23,190 nucleotides of DNA from Actinomycetes bacterium (GTDB taxonomy: Bacteria > Actinomycetota > Acidimicrobiia > Acidimicrobiales > RAAP-2), in NCBI GenBank assembly GCA_021784205.1, contig JAJXTB010000027.1, forward strand, positions 1-23,190, read 5' to 3'. Under the pieces are notes generated by a model that was not told the origin of the DNA, did not search any database, and was given only the letters and a program-made list of their open reading frames with translations. Below are positions 1-7,511 of this stretch, one piece after another (the stretch's first letter is position 1; every line of letters starts with the position of its first letter). The position numbers and the translations under genes were made by a program.

Positions 1-140
1 GCGAGCACTCCCTCGAGCGCCCACAGTCCCCACGTCACCCGGTTAGGCGTCGTCACTCCACGCAAGGTGTCACGGATGTAGCCGGCCACGCCGACGAGCG
101 ACAAAACCATCGCGAGGTAGACGAAGCGCGAATCGATCAC
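1..140 (-). CDS. Small membrane protein, N-terminal fragment
   Basis: This frame opens at a GTG at 140 and runs without a stop off the left edge of the window, so only the first 46 residues are visible. It begins MIDSRFVYLAMVLSLVGVAG, which has an obvious hydrophobic helix within the first 20 residues. A TTPNRVTWGLWALEG stretch follows, leading into a second hydrophobic segment. The pattern of a short loop with P-x-R-x-T-W before a second helix is seen in small multi-pass membrane proteins of unknown function in actinobacteria. The gene diverges from the thioesterase-like gene at 190, with a 49-bp gap. I do not recognise a specific family. An extended reading frame, the expected hydrophobic pattern and a divergent start support it being real. 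Confidence 0.6.
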   Translation of the reverse strand, partial: MIDSRFVYLAMVLSLVGVAGYIRDTLRGVTTPNRVTWGLWALEGVL

Positions 141-189
141 GCCACCCAGTCTGCCCCCGTTACGGTCCAAGCGGTGCGAGGGGCCCCGA

Positions 190-1029
190 TTGGTAACCTC
201 GGCGTTCGTGGACGCTCGGGAGTTTCTCGCACTTGAACGAGCAAGCGAGACCACGTGGCGCTTTCGCGTGACCGAACGCCTGATCACCCCCGGACAGTTC
301 CTCTTCGGCGGCTGCGGGCTCGCCGCGGGCCTCGTCGCCCTCGAAGAGGCGTCCAAACGTCCCACCGTCTGGGGCAGCGCGCAGTACCTTTCTCACGCCC
401 CGCTGGGCAGCGAGGTCACGGTCTCGACCGAGCTCGTGGTCGTCGGACGCAGTGTCACCCAGGCGCGCGCGGTCGCGCGCAGTGAGGGCCGCGAAATCCT
501 AACGGTCAACGCGGCGCTCGGCACCGGAACATTGAGTAGCGACCGGCCCTGGGTGGAGATGCCGACGGTCCCCGTGCCCGAGGACTGTCCGCCGCGCCAG
601 CTGCCGCGCGGCATGGGCGAATCGATCTTCGAGCACGTCGACGCCCGCGTCGCCCTGGGCGCGCCCTTCGAGAAATTGGACGGCACGCCGGGCCCGGCCC
701 ACTCAGGGATCTGGGCGCGCGTCCCCGGCCACTTCGAACCCTCGGCGGCGACGCTGGCGATCTTCGGCGACTACGTCTCCGGCGGTGCCAGTCAGCCGAT
801 GGGGCGGCGCACTATGGGCCGCAGCCTCGACAACACCCTGCGCATCGCAACGCTCGAGCCCACCGAGTGGGTTATGTGCGACATCCACATGCACGCCCTG
901 GCCAATGGATTCGGCCAGGGAACGGCGTTCCTCTGGAGCGAACGCGGCACCCTGCTTGCCACCGCCAGCCAATCCATCGTCGCCCGCTTCTGGGATCCGG
1001 CCCCCGAGGACCTCTCGTCGGGAAGGTAG
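190..1029 (+). CDS. Acyl-CoA thioesterase-like (double hotdog) protein
   Basis: A 279-residue protein that resembles the two-hotdog, TesB-like acyl-CoA thioesterases of actinobacteria, which hydrolyse acyl-CoA to free fatty acid and CoA in the cytoplasm. The first hotdog includes LFGGCGLAAGLVALEEA near residues 38-54, the central helix with its preceding Phe-Gly-Gly. It is followed by the W-G-S-A-Q-Y-L strand and the GRSVTQARAVARSEGREIL strands. The second half (from about residue 150) repeats the fold and carries the DIHMHALANGFGQGTAFLW strand set. The length fits the family. The start is taken as TTG at 190, with GCGAGGGG just upstream; GTG at 208 is the alternative. The tRNA-Ile gene begins 12 bp after the stop. 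GC is high: one 60-base line, 781-840, counts 43 G+C. This fits core chromosome. Confidence 0.75.
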   Translation: MVTSAFVDAREFLALERASETTWRFRVTERLITPGQFLFGGCGLAAGLVALEEASKRPTVWGSAQYLSHAPLGSEVTVSTELVVVGRSVTQARAVARSEGREILTVNAALGTGTLSSDRPWVEMPTVPVPEDCPPRQLPRGMGESIFEHVDARVALGAPFEKLDGTPGPAHSGIWARVPGHFEPSAATLAIFGDYVSGGASQPMGRRTMGRSLDNTLRIATLEPTEWVMCDIHMHALANGFGQGTAFLWSERGTLLATASQSIVARFWDPAPEDLSSGR

Positions 1030-1041
1030 ACTGGTCCGCCT

Positions 1042-1118
1042 GGGGCTATAGCTCAGTCGGTTAGAGCGCGTCACTGATAATGACGAGGTCGTAAGTTCGA
1101 TTCTTACTAGCCCCACCA
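1042..1118 (+). tRNA. tRNA-Ile (anticodon GAT)
   Basis: A complete cloverleaf can be drawn. The acceptor stem is GGGGCTA (1042-1048) with TAGCCCC (1108-1114). The D arm is GCTC/GAGC. The anticodon stem is CGTCA/TGACG with loop CTGATAA, giving anticodon GAT at 1076-1078. The variable loop is AGGTC and the T arm is GTAAG-TTCGATT-CTTAC. The discriminator is A1115, and CCA is encoded at 1116-1118. This tRNA decodes ATC/ATT. It lies immediately before a mobile element, and its 3' end is partly repeated at 20810-20825, so it may be the attachment site of the island. Confidence 0.97.
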
Positions 1119-1122
1119 CGAG
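1106..1122 (+). repeat. Candidate att repeat, left copy (tRNA-Ile 3' end)
   Basis: The segment ACTAGCCCCACCACGAG covers the last T-stem bases, the acceptor 3' strand and CCA of tRNA-Ile plus four bases beyond. The last 12 bases (1111-1122) recur exactly at 20814-20825. The ACTA before them also recurs there, with the single G between deleted. tRNA 3' ends are classic integration sites. The match is short, so the assignment is tentative. Confidence 0.4.
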
Positions 1123-1260
1123 GGAGTCACGGAACTTGACTCACCGACTCACACAACTGTCGGTTTTGAACCCGTGAATGGCTCGTACGCCTTCGCTGCT
1201 CGTGTTCGAGATCGTGTGTCGATCGATTGAGGTGCTCTCGCACCACCCGCAACGCGACGA

Positions 1261-1286
1261 GACCCCCGCACGGACGTGCGGGGGTC
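1261..1286. terminator. Strong hairpin, probable bidirectional terminator
   Basis: An 11-bp perfect stem, GACCCCCGCAC (1261-1271) with GTGCGGGGGTC (1276-1286), closes a GGAC loop. It lies between tRNA-Ile (plus) and the 3' end of the transposase gene (minus), so it is placed to stop transcription from both sides. No T-run follows on either strand, which is common for actinobacterial terminators. The rest of 1119-1318 shows no gene that I can support. Confidence 0.65.
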
Positions 1287-1318
1287 AACGAGTGCGCTTC
1301 CTAGGAGTTAGACGATGG

Positions 1319-2965
1319 TCAAGTCTTTAGCAAGACGCGAGACGAAGCCGCGTCCTCAATCACCTGTCGGTATGTCAACTTGCGGTGCTGGATCGGTCGA
1401 CCGGGCCGGCGCATCCGACGTGAATGCTCGGCTTTCTCTGGGTTGAACGACTGGGCCAACCGACGGTTCGCGCTAGCGACGGCGAGGGCTACAAACAGTC
1501 CGGTCTTGATGATCCCGGTGACCCTGATCCGTCCACGCCAGATCCCCTCGCGACTCGCATCCTTCAGATTGGCGAAGAACGTCTCGACGCTCGTCGAGCG
1601 CCGGGCGTACGAGCGATGCCATTCACGGGACCCGAAGACGTGGCGCTGCATCAAAGGCAGCTCCTCGAGGGTGAAGCTGGGGAAGGCCTTCACGCACACG
1701 CTGTGCGGACCAGGGTTCACCGGCACCCGCAGCACGGGCAGCGCCCCGTTGCGTAGGCCGCGCCGCGGGGCCTGCAGCGGGCACTCGAGCTTGCCGGCCG
1801 CCCCCGGGCACTGGAAGACCTGCGAGCCGCTCTCGCGGCGCGCGCCGTGGGGCACGAGCGCGTAGACCTCGCGCGCGGCGATCTTCTCCTGATACTCGCG
1901 CAGCAGGACCGGGCTGGGCTTGTAGCTGCCGTCGACGCCACCCTTGGGCGGCGTGATGTGCATCAGCTTCTTCGGGATCGACGGCGAGTAGGGCCGGCCC
2001 TCGATGATGACCGCGCCGCGCAACGTGCCGGCGGGTCCCAGCTGGTACTGCGTCAGCGAGAAGATCGGCTCACCGCCCATCGCTCTGATCGGCAAGATGA
2101 AGTCCTTGCCGTCCTTCGAGGCCGTGTAGCCCCGGTCCGCTAAGACGTCGCCCAGGCCACCGCGGCGCCGAGCCGCCTCGCCGATGACCGCGAGTCCCAT
2201 CTCCTTGTCCTGGACCTGGGTGGGGCGAAAGCGCGCCGCCACTGCCGCGCGGGGCACGTCCGGTCCCCCCTCTTCGCGCGCCGTGATCGCCACCGTCAGA
2301 CAGAAGCCGAAGTGTTCGCGCTTTCCCTCCACCGCCTTCGAGCCCCGGAATCCCGCGTCAATGTCCGAGACCACACGCACCCGCTCGTAGCGAGCGTTGC
2401 CCTCCTCATCTCGCGCGACTCGGGGCCTTCCGTCCTTGCCTTCCTCCCAGATTGCCTCGTGGCGGCGCCGGTCGGCGCCCCAGGTCGGAATGTCTGAGCC
2501 GTCCACCGCGATCGACTTCACGGCCGCGGCGTCCGCATGTGCCCCGGTCGTCGCTAGGGCGTTGAAGAACAGGTCGAAGTCGCGGTAGCCGTCGACGATC
2601 CGGTCGTCACGGCGAACGAAGTCACGCCGCAGCACCTCGTCGATGCGCGTGACCAGGTAGCAGACCTGACGGTAGGAGACCGTGCGGCCCGTGCGAGCCA
2701 GTCCGAGGTGGGCTCGTTCTCGCGGCCCCAGGCTGTCGAGCAGGGGCGCGACACTCGAGAGGAAGAAGTCGCCGTCGAAGGCACCCAACTGAAGTGCGAC
2801 GAGCAGAGTTCGCACGCGAAGCCCGCCCCGTCGTCCGCCGCGGCCCCGCTTCGCCACGATCTGGCCCTCCAACCACTCGGCCGCCGTCATGTCGCCAATC
2901 CGTGCGCTGTCGACCAGGCGCTCGGCCTCGAGCAGGTGTGTCGCCATCCACGTCGCGCCCCTCAT
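1319..2965 (-). CDS. DDE transposase
   Basis: A 548-residue protein resembling the long IS1182/IS4-superfamily type transposases. These cut and join DNA at element ends using three acidic residues in an RNase H fold. Likely catalytic residues are an Asp in IAVDGSDIP (D155 or D158), D277 in LADRGYT, and E461 in STSVETFFANLKD. The last carries the family-style E-x-F-F-x-x-L-K. A Cys-rich segment (C386 to C424, starting FQCPGAAGKLECPLQ) lies between the second Asp and the Glu, as in IS1182-like enzymes. The start is ATG at 2965, because it overlaps the upstream gene's stop as ATGA. A longer reading to 3160 would run into that gene's coding sequence. Translation is probably coupled to the recombinase-like gene. 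No frameshift or internal stop is seen, so it may be active. Confidence 0.8.
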   Translation of the reverse strand: MRGATWMATHLLEAERLVDSARIGDMTAAEWLEGQIVAKRGRGGRRGGLRVRTLLVALQLGAFDGDFFLSSVAPLLDSLGPRERAHLGLARTGRTVSYRQVCYLVTRIDEVLRRDFVRRDDRIVDGYRDFDLFFNALATTGAHADAAAVKSIAVDGSDIPTWGADRRRHEAIWEEGKDGRPRVARDEEGNARYERVRVVSDIDAGFRGSKAVEGKREHFGFCLTVAITAREEGGPDVPRAAVAARFRPTQVQDKEMGLAVIGEAARRRGGLGDVLADRGYTASKDGKDFILPIRAMGGEPIFSLTQYQLGPAGTLRGAVIIEGRPYSPSIPKKLMHITPPKGGVDGSYKPSPVLLREYQEKIAAREVYALVPHGARRESGSQVFQCPGAAGKLECPLQAPRRGLRNGALPVLRVPVNPGPHSVCVKAFPSFTLEELPLMQRHVFGSREWHRSYARRSTSVETFFANLKDASREGIWRGRIRVTGIIKTGLFVALAVASANRRLAQSFNPEKAEHSRRMRRPGRPIQHRKLTYRQVIEDAASSRVLLKT

Positions 2966-3861
2966 CGCACATCCTCCCGCGGACACGTCGAGGGACTCGG
3001 CAGCATCATCACGTAGTGCGACATCGCCTCGAACGTCGTGAGCCCACTCCACTGCATCACCTCGCGCAGCGTGAAGCCCGAGCTGAGCATCGTCACTACG
3101 TAGCTCGCACGCAGCCGGTCGACCGAGAGCCGCGGGATCCCCCGACGCCCGTCGAGCCACTGGTGGGCCTTCACCGTGGAGAACTTGACCTGCGCCGGGC
3201 CCAGTAGACGACCGCTCGGGCGCAGGCGCACCAGCTCATCGAGCCCTTCCTCGAAGTTCGAGAGCACCCTCGCACATCGGCCTGCGGCTCGTACGTACAC
3301 GCCGTCCTCGTGCTCGTGACGGTCGCTCGCGCACACGTCGCGCACGCTCTCCCTCACCAGGCCACACCCCGCCCCCAGTACGACGATCGCCAGCACGTTC
3401 GCCCGTCGCAGTTCCGTCGACTGGGTCCGGGCTGCCATCAGCAGGGCCTCGAGCTCCTCCGCGCTGTAGGGCGCTTTGAGGGACCGCCGCCCGATCTGGT
3501 GGCGCACCGGCGCGTCCGGCGCCATTGTCCCGTGCGCCCGAGCCAGACGCCAGAGGTAGGGCTCTTCGTCGGGAGCCCCGACGGGCAGCTGGCGCAGGAA
3601 GCCACGAATCGTCGCGGGGGCGAGGACCGCCTCGACGCTCAACTCGCCCTCGAGGCGCACGACGAAGGCCGTGAGTTTCGTCGCCGCGCGCAGGTAAGGC
3701 CGAATCTGCTCGCCCTTCAGGTACTCGAAGGGTGCGGCGATCTCGCGCACCAGAGCCCCGATCAGCGCCCACTCCGCCGGGCTCACCAGGTGATGCCGGC
3801 CGATCGCAGGGTTGTAGGTGGCTATGACCTCACTGGTGCTCAGGGCGCGGGGACGGGGCAC
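2962..3861 (-). CDS. Degenerate tyrosine-recombinase-like protein
   Basis: A 299-residue protein with the layout of a phage-type integrase. It has an N-terminal helical core-binding-like part (about residues 28-110) and a catalytic-like domain from about 125. VLGAGCGLVRESV holds the first Arg (R170). VDRLRASYVVTMLSSGFTLREVMQWSGLTTFEAMSHY matches the C-terminal box, with R251 and the nucleophile-position Y283. In the usual box a His lies three residues before the second Arg and another lies nine residues before the Tyr. Here those positions are D248 and L274. Either the enzyme works with unusual residues or it is a non-catalytic DNA-binding partner of the transposase. The start is GTG at 3861. 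It reads away from the HTH gene at 3934, and the two share a 72-bp region that contains a palindrome. Confidence 0.65.
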   Translation of the reverse strand: MPRPRALSTSEVIATYNPAIGRHHLVSPAEWALIGALVREIAAPFEYLKGEQIRPYLRAATKLTAFVVRLEGELSVEAVLAPATIRGFLRQLPVGAPDEEPYLWRLARAHGTMAPDAPVRHQIGRRSLKAPYSAEELEALLMAARTQSTELRRANVLAIVVLGAGCGLVRESVRDVCASDRHEHEDGVYVRAAGRCARVLSNFEEGLDELVRLRPSGRLLGPAQVKFSTVKAHQWLDGRRGIPRLSVDRLRASYVVTMLSSGFTLREVMQWSGLTTFEAMSHYVMMLPSPSTCPREDVR

Positions 3862-3896
3862 ACGTCCAAGGTGCCGGGTCGCCCGTTTCCCACAAC

Positions 3897-3926
3897 CGGC
3901 GCAAAGTGCGCCGAAACAGCTACGTT
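3897..3926 (+). promoter_or_regulatory. Palindromic operator and leaderless promoter of the HTH gene
   Basis: A perfect dyad, CGGCGCA (3897-3903), AAG, TGCGCCG (3907-3913), lies in the divergent region between the recombinase-like gene and the HTH gene. Eight bases later TACGTT (3921-3926) fits an actinobacterial -10 box (TANNNT). It is followed by exactly seven bases and the ATG at 3934, the spacing of a leaderless transcript. No ribosome binding site is present, which agrees. The dyad would cover the -35/spacer region, so a protein bound there should block transcription. Autoregulation by the 3934 product is inferred. Confidence 0.5.
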
Positions 3927-3933
3927 TTCCCTG

Positions 3934-4407
3934 ATGAACACTCGACGCTTCCTCCCGGCCTCAATCCTGCAACGCCATCGGGACTTCGGTCGTGTCGTCG
4001 ACGCCATAGTCGACTACGACGAACCCTTGCGCGACGGTGTGGTGGCTGCCGCCCTCTACCAGCACTACGTGGCCTATACGGTTCGCGAGAGCCTCGCCTC
4101 GAGTCCTGACCTCCAGGCAGCCCTGAGGGACCTCGCCGCCAGGCTCCGAGTGAGTCCCGGCTGGCTCCAGCGCAAGCTCCACGGCCAGGCCTCGGCCTCA
4201 CTCGACGAGATGGCCGAGTGGCTGATCGAGCTCGACCTCCCGGCGCCGTCCTTCGAGTTGGCCGTCGACGCCGCGGTGAAAGCGAGTCCGTTCGACCGCA
4301 ACGTTGTTGTCGTCTCCGCCGCCGACCTGAGCCTCGAGGAACTCGGGCGCGTTCAAGCCGAACAACTCGAGATGATCGCGCGACTCAAGACGGAGGTCGG
4401 GAAGTAG
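3934..4407 (+). CDS. XRE/CI-like helix-turn-helix protein
   Basis: A 157-residue protein. Residues 62-100 (AALRDLAARLRVSPGWLQRK, then LHG and SLDEMAEWLIEL) have the shape of a lambda-repressor-like HTH: a helix, a short turn at VSPG, the recognition helix WLQRKLHG, then the helix that starts with a Leu-Asp-Glu. This is typical of 'LAxxLxVSxxxLxRKLxG...tLdEl' repressors. The rest (1-60 and 105-157) has no motif I recognise; the C-terminal part ends in a charged helix. ATG 3934 is chosen because a TANNNT box lies seven bases upstream and there is no Shine-Dalgarno. It diverges from the recombinase-like gene and may repress it and itself through the palindrome at 3897-3913. Confidence 0.75.
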   Translation: MNTRRFLPASILQRHRDFGRVVDAIVDYDEPLRDGVVAAALYQHYVAYTVRESLASSPDLQAALRDLAARLRVSPGWLQRKLHGQASASLDEMAEWLIELDLPAPSFELAVDAAVKASPFDRNVVVVSAADLSLEELGRVQAEQLEMIARLKTEVGK

Positions 4408-4460
4408 GCGTCTTTGCGCCAAACGCGTGCGTGCCCGTCGAGCGGGCAGACTCGGTACCA

Positions 4461-4949
4461 ATGTCCTGGGTTGATGCACTGATTGGTACCGGCTCCGCCT
4501 TGGCTGGCGGGGGCCTCACCTACTTCGGCACCTCCCGCGATCGCCGCCAACGCGCCAAGGACGCCCGCGAAGACCGCGACTACGCCAGTCGCCGCGAAGT
4601 CTGCCTGCTCCTCGAGCGCCAGCGCGCGCGACAACTCGAGGTTGATGCCCAGCTGTACAACCTCAAGCGCTTCGGCGGGACTATGGACAACCCTGATCAC
4701 TCGGACCTCCAGAGCAGCGAGATCGACGCGTTGGTATCGCTATTCCTCCCTGATCGGATTGTGGATCTGCTCACCGATCTCAACGAGCGCCACGAAGCCT
4801 TCATCAAGAGCGTGAACGCCGTCGATCACGCCGACATGGGAGTTGATCGAGTCAACGCGATCACGGCCATGGACGCGCCTTTCGCGCACCTCATGGTCGG
4901 GTCGAATACGCTTCGCCAAGCGCTTCGTGAAGAAGCGCGGTCGAAGTAA
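4461..4949 (+). CDS. Membrane-anchored coiled-coil protein (intact paralogue)
   Basis: A 162-residue protein. Residues 4-22 (VDALIGTGSALAGGGLTYF) form a short glycine-rich hydrophobic segment. A basic/acidic heptad-like region follows to about residue 62 (SRDRRQRAKDAREDRDYASR, then REVCLLLERQRARQLE), so it probably sits in the inner membrane with a cytoplasmic coiled coil. The C-terminal half is helical, with SSEIDALVSLFLPDRI at 85-100. I do not recognise a named family. A second, broken copy lies at 17956-18365: DRDxASRREx-CLLLERQR and DALVSLFLPDR are shared. Both copies sit just upstream of nuclease operons. The stretch 4950-5127 after it holds nothing I could identify. Confidence 0.65.
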   Translation: MSWVDALIGTGSALAGGGLTYFGTSRDRRQRAKDAREDRDYASRREVCLLLERQRARQLEVDAQLYNLKRFGGTMDNPDHSDLQSSEIDALVSLFLPDRIVDLLTDLNERHEAFIKSVNAVDHADMGVDRVNAITAMDAPFAHLMVGSNTLRQALREEARSK

Positions 4950-5127
4950 CGAATCTTCACGCTGACCGATCTTCGGACCGGCGAGCCCCAACTCTGCGTG
5001 GCTGAGCAGTGCTCGAGTCGGGCTGGATCCCGGACTCTCACCGCGCCGCAATCCGCGGATCGGAGGTCTGGGCCGACACTTGAGGAAGAGCCCGCGCGGT
5101 AGCTCTGCCATCTGGGAGAATCCTGCA

Positions 5128-5184
5128 ATGATGAAGAACCACCTGAGAGAGACGCCAATGAAGGAGTGGACTCCTCGTGGCTAA
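5128..5184 (+). CDS. Possible 18-codon leader peptide before the methyltransferase
   Basis: An in-frame ATG-ATG at 5128/5131 opens an 18-residue reading frame ([18 protein letters not shown]). It ends with TAA at 5182-5184, 8 bases past the methyltransferase GTG at 5177. GGGAGAA (5114-5120) lies 7 bases upstream of the first ATG, a good ribosome binding site. The AAGGAG that serves the methyltransferase is inside this frame. Ribosomes translating the leader would cover the methyltransferase start, so it could set expression by coupling or interference. The frame is short and could be chance. Confidence 0.3.
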   Translation: MMKNHLRETPMKEWTPRG

Positions 5185-6349
5185 CGACAATCTCTCCAGC
5201 GCCAAAAGCGCCAAGAACGACGAGTTCTACACTCAGTACTCCGACATCGAGAAGGAGATGAACGCCTACCTCGAGTTCGACTCCGATGCCTTTCGGGACA
5301 AGACGGTGCTCTTGCCCTGCGACGACCCAGAGTGGAGCAACTTCACCAAGTACTTCGCACAAAACTTCGAGAGAATGGGGCTGAGGAAGCTCATCAGCAC
5401 GAGTTACGCGCCGACGGCAGCGGCCCACCGCATGCAGCCGACGCTCTTCGAGAGTCAGAGCCCCCAGTTCGATGCTGTCAAGACCGTGTCCAACGGCAAA
5501 ATCTTCACCCTCCAGCGCGATTCGACAGGAGACCAACGCATCGACGTCGACGACTTGGAGTGGGACTACCTCGATGGTGACGGCGACTTCCGCAGTGACG
5601 AGATCTGCCGCCTCCGTGATGAGTCTGACGTAGTCATCACCAATCCACCCTTCTCGCTGTTCCGCGAGTTCCTGACTTGGATCATGGAGGCGAAGAAGCA
5701 GTTCGTCATCATCGGAAGCATGAACGCCATCACCTACAAGGAGGTCTTCCCTGTCATCATGATAGAGGAGATGTGGCTCGGGAACGGGTTTCAAGCGGGC
5801 AATGCGTACTTCCGACCCCTGACCGAGCGAGAGTATGCGGCTGGCGTGTACGACGAGACAGCCAAGCTGGTGAAGTTCCGAAACGTCGTCTGGTTCACCA
5901 ACCTCGACCATGGTCGTCGCCACCAGCCCCTCGCCCTGATGACTCAAGCCGACAACAAGAAGTTCTCCAAGCACAAGGAGATCAAGGGCGTCGGCTACAC
6001 GAAATACGACAACTACGACGCGATAGAGGTGCCCTACACCGACGCCATCCCAAGCGACTACCCCGGCGTGATGGGTGTGCCCATCAGTTACCTGAGCAAG
6101 CACAACCCCGAGCAGTTCGAGATCCTCGGAACGGAGAAGGACTGGGAGGCAGGCAGGACAAAGACCTACTCGCAACAGGTGCAGGTGACCGCTTCCGGGG
6201 TACGAAGCAATGTTATGAAGTTGAACGATGGTGCAGCGCTCAGGCTGCCCGGCCCTCCAACAGGTGAGACCTACTACGAAGTGGATGGCAAGGTGTTTAC
6301 GCAGGTCTATAAAAGACTTTTCATCCGCCACAGGAAAGCAGCCGAATGA
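5177..6349 (+). CDS. EcoRI-family adenine-specific DNA methyltransferase
   Basis: A 390-residue protein of the EcoRI methylase family (PF13651-type), which transfers a methyl group from S-adenosylmethionine to N6 of adenine. The N-terminus carries the hallmark [16 protein letters not shown] (residues 13-28) and the CDDPEWSNF block (48-56). The catalytic motif IV is NPPF at 156-159 in [15 protein letters not shown]. The C-terminal part (about 230-385) has the expected target-recognition-like content. GTG at 5177 is chosen because AAGGAG lies ten bases upstream (5161-5166). Its stop overlaps the next gene's ATG by 4 bp (ATGA at 6346-6349). It is likely the modification arm of a restriction-type system with the next one or two genes. 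Local GC is visibly lower than in the flanks: 5701-5760 counts 30 of 60. Confidence 0.88.
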   Translation: MANDNLSSAKSAKNDEFYTQYSDIEKEMNAYLEFDSDAFRDKTVLLPCDDPEWSNFTKYFAQNFERMGLRKLISTSYAPTAAAHRMQPTLFESQSPQFDAVKTVSNGKIFTLQRDSTGDQRIDVDDLEWDYLDGDGDFRSDEICRLRDESDVVITNPPFSLFREFLTWIMEAKKQFVIIGSMNAITYKEVFPVIMIEEMWLGNGFQAGNAYFRPLTEREYAAGVYDETAKLVKFRNVVWFTNLDHGRRHQPLALMTQADNKKFSKHKEIKGVGYTKYDNYDAIEVPYTDAIPSDYPGVMGVPISYLSKHNPEQFEILGTEKDWEAGRTKTYSQQVQVTASGVRSNVMKLNDGAALRLPGPPTGETYYEVDGKVFTQVYKRLFIRHRKAAE

Positions 6350-7506
6350 AGACCGAACGGACTACCTACACCGTTGAGCAGATAACGAAGGGCTTCGTCT
6401 ATAACGAGCTCGAGGGCAAGGGCCTGTTCGGCTTGGCCGGCAAGCTCACTATCCAGCCCGAGTACCAGCGCAACTACATCTACGCCGACGGCAAGCGCGA
6501 CGTTGCCGTCATCGATTCCCTCTTGAAGGGATACCCGCTAGGGCTCATCTACTTCAACCGCGCCGACAAGGGGCGACTCGAAGTACTCGACGGCCAACAG
6601 CGCATCACAAGCTTTGGTCGGTTCGTCACCGACAAGTTCGCCATCACAGACGCGGGTGGCATGCAGCAGTACTTCACTGGACTCCCCCAAGACCAGCGAG
6701 AGAAGATTCTCAACTCCGAGATCCTCGTCTATGAGTGCGAGGGCACCGAGACAGAAATCAAGGAGTGGTTCAAGACGATCAACATCGCCGGTGTCCCGCT
6801 CAACGAACAAGAGCTCCTGAACGCCATCTACTCGGGTCCCTTCGTCACAGCTGGCAAGGCCGAGTTCTCCAACAGCCAGAATGCCAACGTCCAGAAGTGG
6901 AGTGCCTACGTCAAGGGTCCCGCCAACCGACAGAAGTTCTGGGAGTGCGCACTCGACTGGGTGAGCAAGGGGAACATCGACGACTACATGAGCCGCCATC
7001 GCAACGACACCACGATTGACGAAGTCAAGACCTACTTCGACACCATCATCGAGTGGGTGGGAAGTTACTTCACTTCGGTCGAGAGCGAGATGTGTGGCTT
7101 GGAATGGGGTCGTCTTTACGAGCGGTACGGCAAGGACCCCTACGACCCTGACGAGGTTGATGCTGAGGTGAAGAAACTCTACGCCGACCCCTACGTGAGG
7201 AGCCGCAAAGGCATCTTCGAGTACATCCTGGGTGGTTCGACTGACACCAAGCTCCTCGACGTACGCGTCTTCGACGCAGCGACAAGCCGCTCGACCTACG
7301 AGAAGCAGACGACGGCGGCGAAGGAGGCCAGGGAGTCCAACTGCCCCCTATGTGCTCTCGGCCAAGATTCCAACAAGACCAAGATCTGGTCCTTCACTGA
7401 CATGGATGCGGACCACGTTGCTGCGTGGAGCAAAGGCGGGGCCACCATCGCCTCGAACTGCCAGATGCTCTGCAAGACCCACAACCGGGCCAAGGGAAAC
7501 CGGTAG
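6346..7506 (+). CDS. DUF262 (GmrSD-like) HNH endonuclease
   Basis: A 386-residue protein. The N-terminal DUF262 ParB-like domain shows [11 protein letters not shown] (36-46) and [12 protein letters not shown] (79-90). In GmrSD and BrxU relatives, this domain binds and hydrolyses nucleotide. The C-terminal HNH nuclease has NCPLC (C333, C336), [14 protein letters not shown] (D356-H357), N371 and CKTHNRAKG (C376, H379), a complete beta-beta-alpha metal motif with zinc ligands. The protein is shorter than type IV GmrSD fusions because the DUF1524-type module is replaced by a simple HNH. The ATG overlaps the methyltransferase stop (ATGA), so the two are made together. It is probably the cleavage subunit, acting on DNA that lacks or carries the partner's methylation. 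Which state is cut cannot be read from the sequence. Confidence 0.87.
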   Translation: MKTERTTYTVEQITKGFVYNELEGKGLFGLAGKLTIQPEYQRNYIYADGKRDVAVIDSLLKGYPLGLIYFNRADKGRLEVLDGQQRITSFGRFVTDKFAITDAGGMQQYFTGLPQDQREKILNSEILVYECEGTETEIKEWFKTINIAGVPLNEQELLNAIYSGPFVTAGKAEFSNSQNANVQKWSAYVKGPANRQKFWECALDWVSKGNIDDYMSRHRNDTTIDEVKTYFDTIIEWVGSYFTSVESEMCGLEWGRLYERYGKDPYDPDEVDAEVKKLYADPYVRSRKGIFEYILGGSTDTKLLDVRVFDAATSRSTYEKQTTAAKEARESNCPLCALGQDSNKTKIWSFTDMDADHVAAWSKGGATIASNCQMLCKTHNRAKGNR

Positions 7507-7511
7507 CGGCA

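Larger units (their letters stand above)
1319..3861 (-). mobile_element. Two-gene mobile element (recombinase-like + DDE transposase)
   Basis: This unit has two minus-strand genes overlapping by 4 bp: a tyrosine-recombinase-like gene first, then a DDE transposase. The pair sits directly beside tRNA-Ile. I looked for terminal inverted repeats by comparing 1119-1320 with 3862-3960 and found none that I trust. The true ends and any target duplication are therefore unknown, and the coordinates given are those of the coding block. The element could be a complete insertion sequence of an unusual kind, or a remnant. Confidence 0.6.

Noticed and set aside
1119..1320. Terminal inverted repeats of the transposase element
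   Set aside because: Comparing this stretch with 3862-3960 in both orientations gave only short, scattered matches, so no ends are claimed.
2966..3160. Longer transposase start (65 codons upstream)
   Set aside because: This part overlaps the recombinase-like coding sequence in another frame, and the ATGA junction at 2962-2965 gives a natural start.
3310..3933. Upstream extension of the HTH gene frame on the plus strand
   Set aside because: It is antisense to the recombinase-like gene and reads unlike protein. The leaderless promoter and ATG 3934 explain the start better.
4950..5110. tRNA-like look of the stretch around 4990-5080
   Set aside because: A T-loop-like TCGAGTC and a GGATCCC palindrome occur, but no acceptor, D or anticodon stems can be assembled on either strand.
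4826..6331. Long minus-strand open frame (501 codons) opposite the methyltransferase gene
   Set aside because: It lies almost wholly antisense to a clear EcoRI-family methyltransferase, has no ribosome site and reads as low-complexity Val/Leu/Glu-rich text. It is a high-GC shadow frame.
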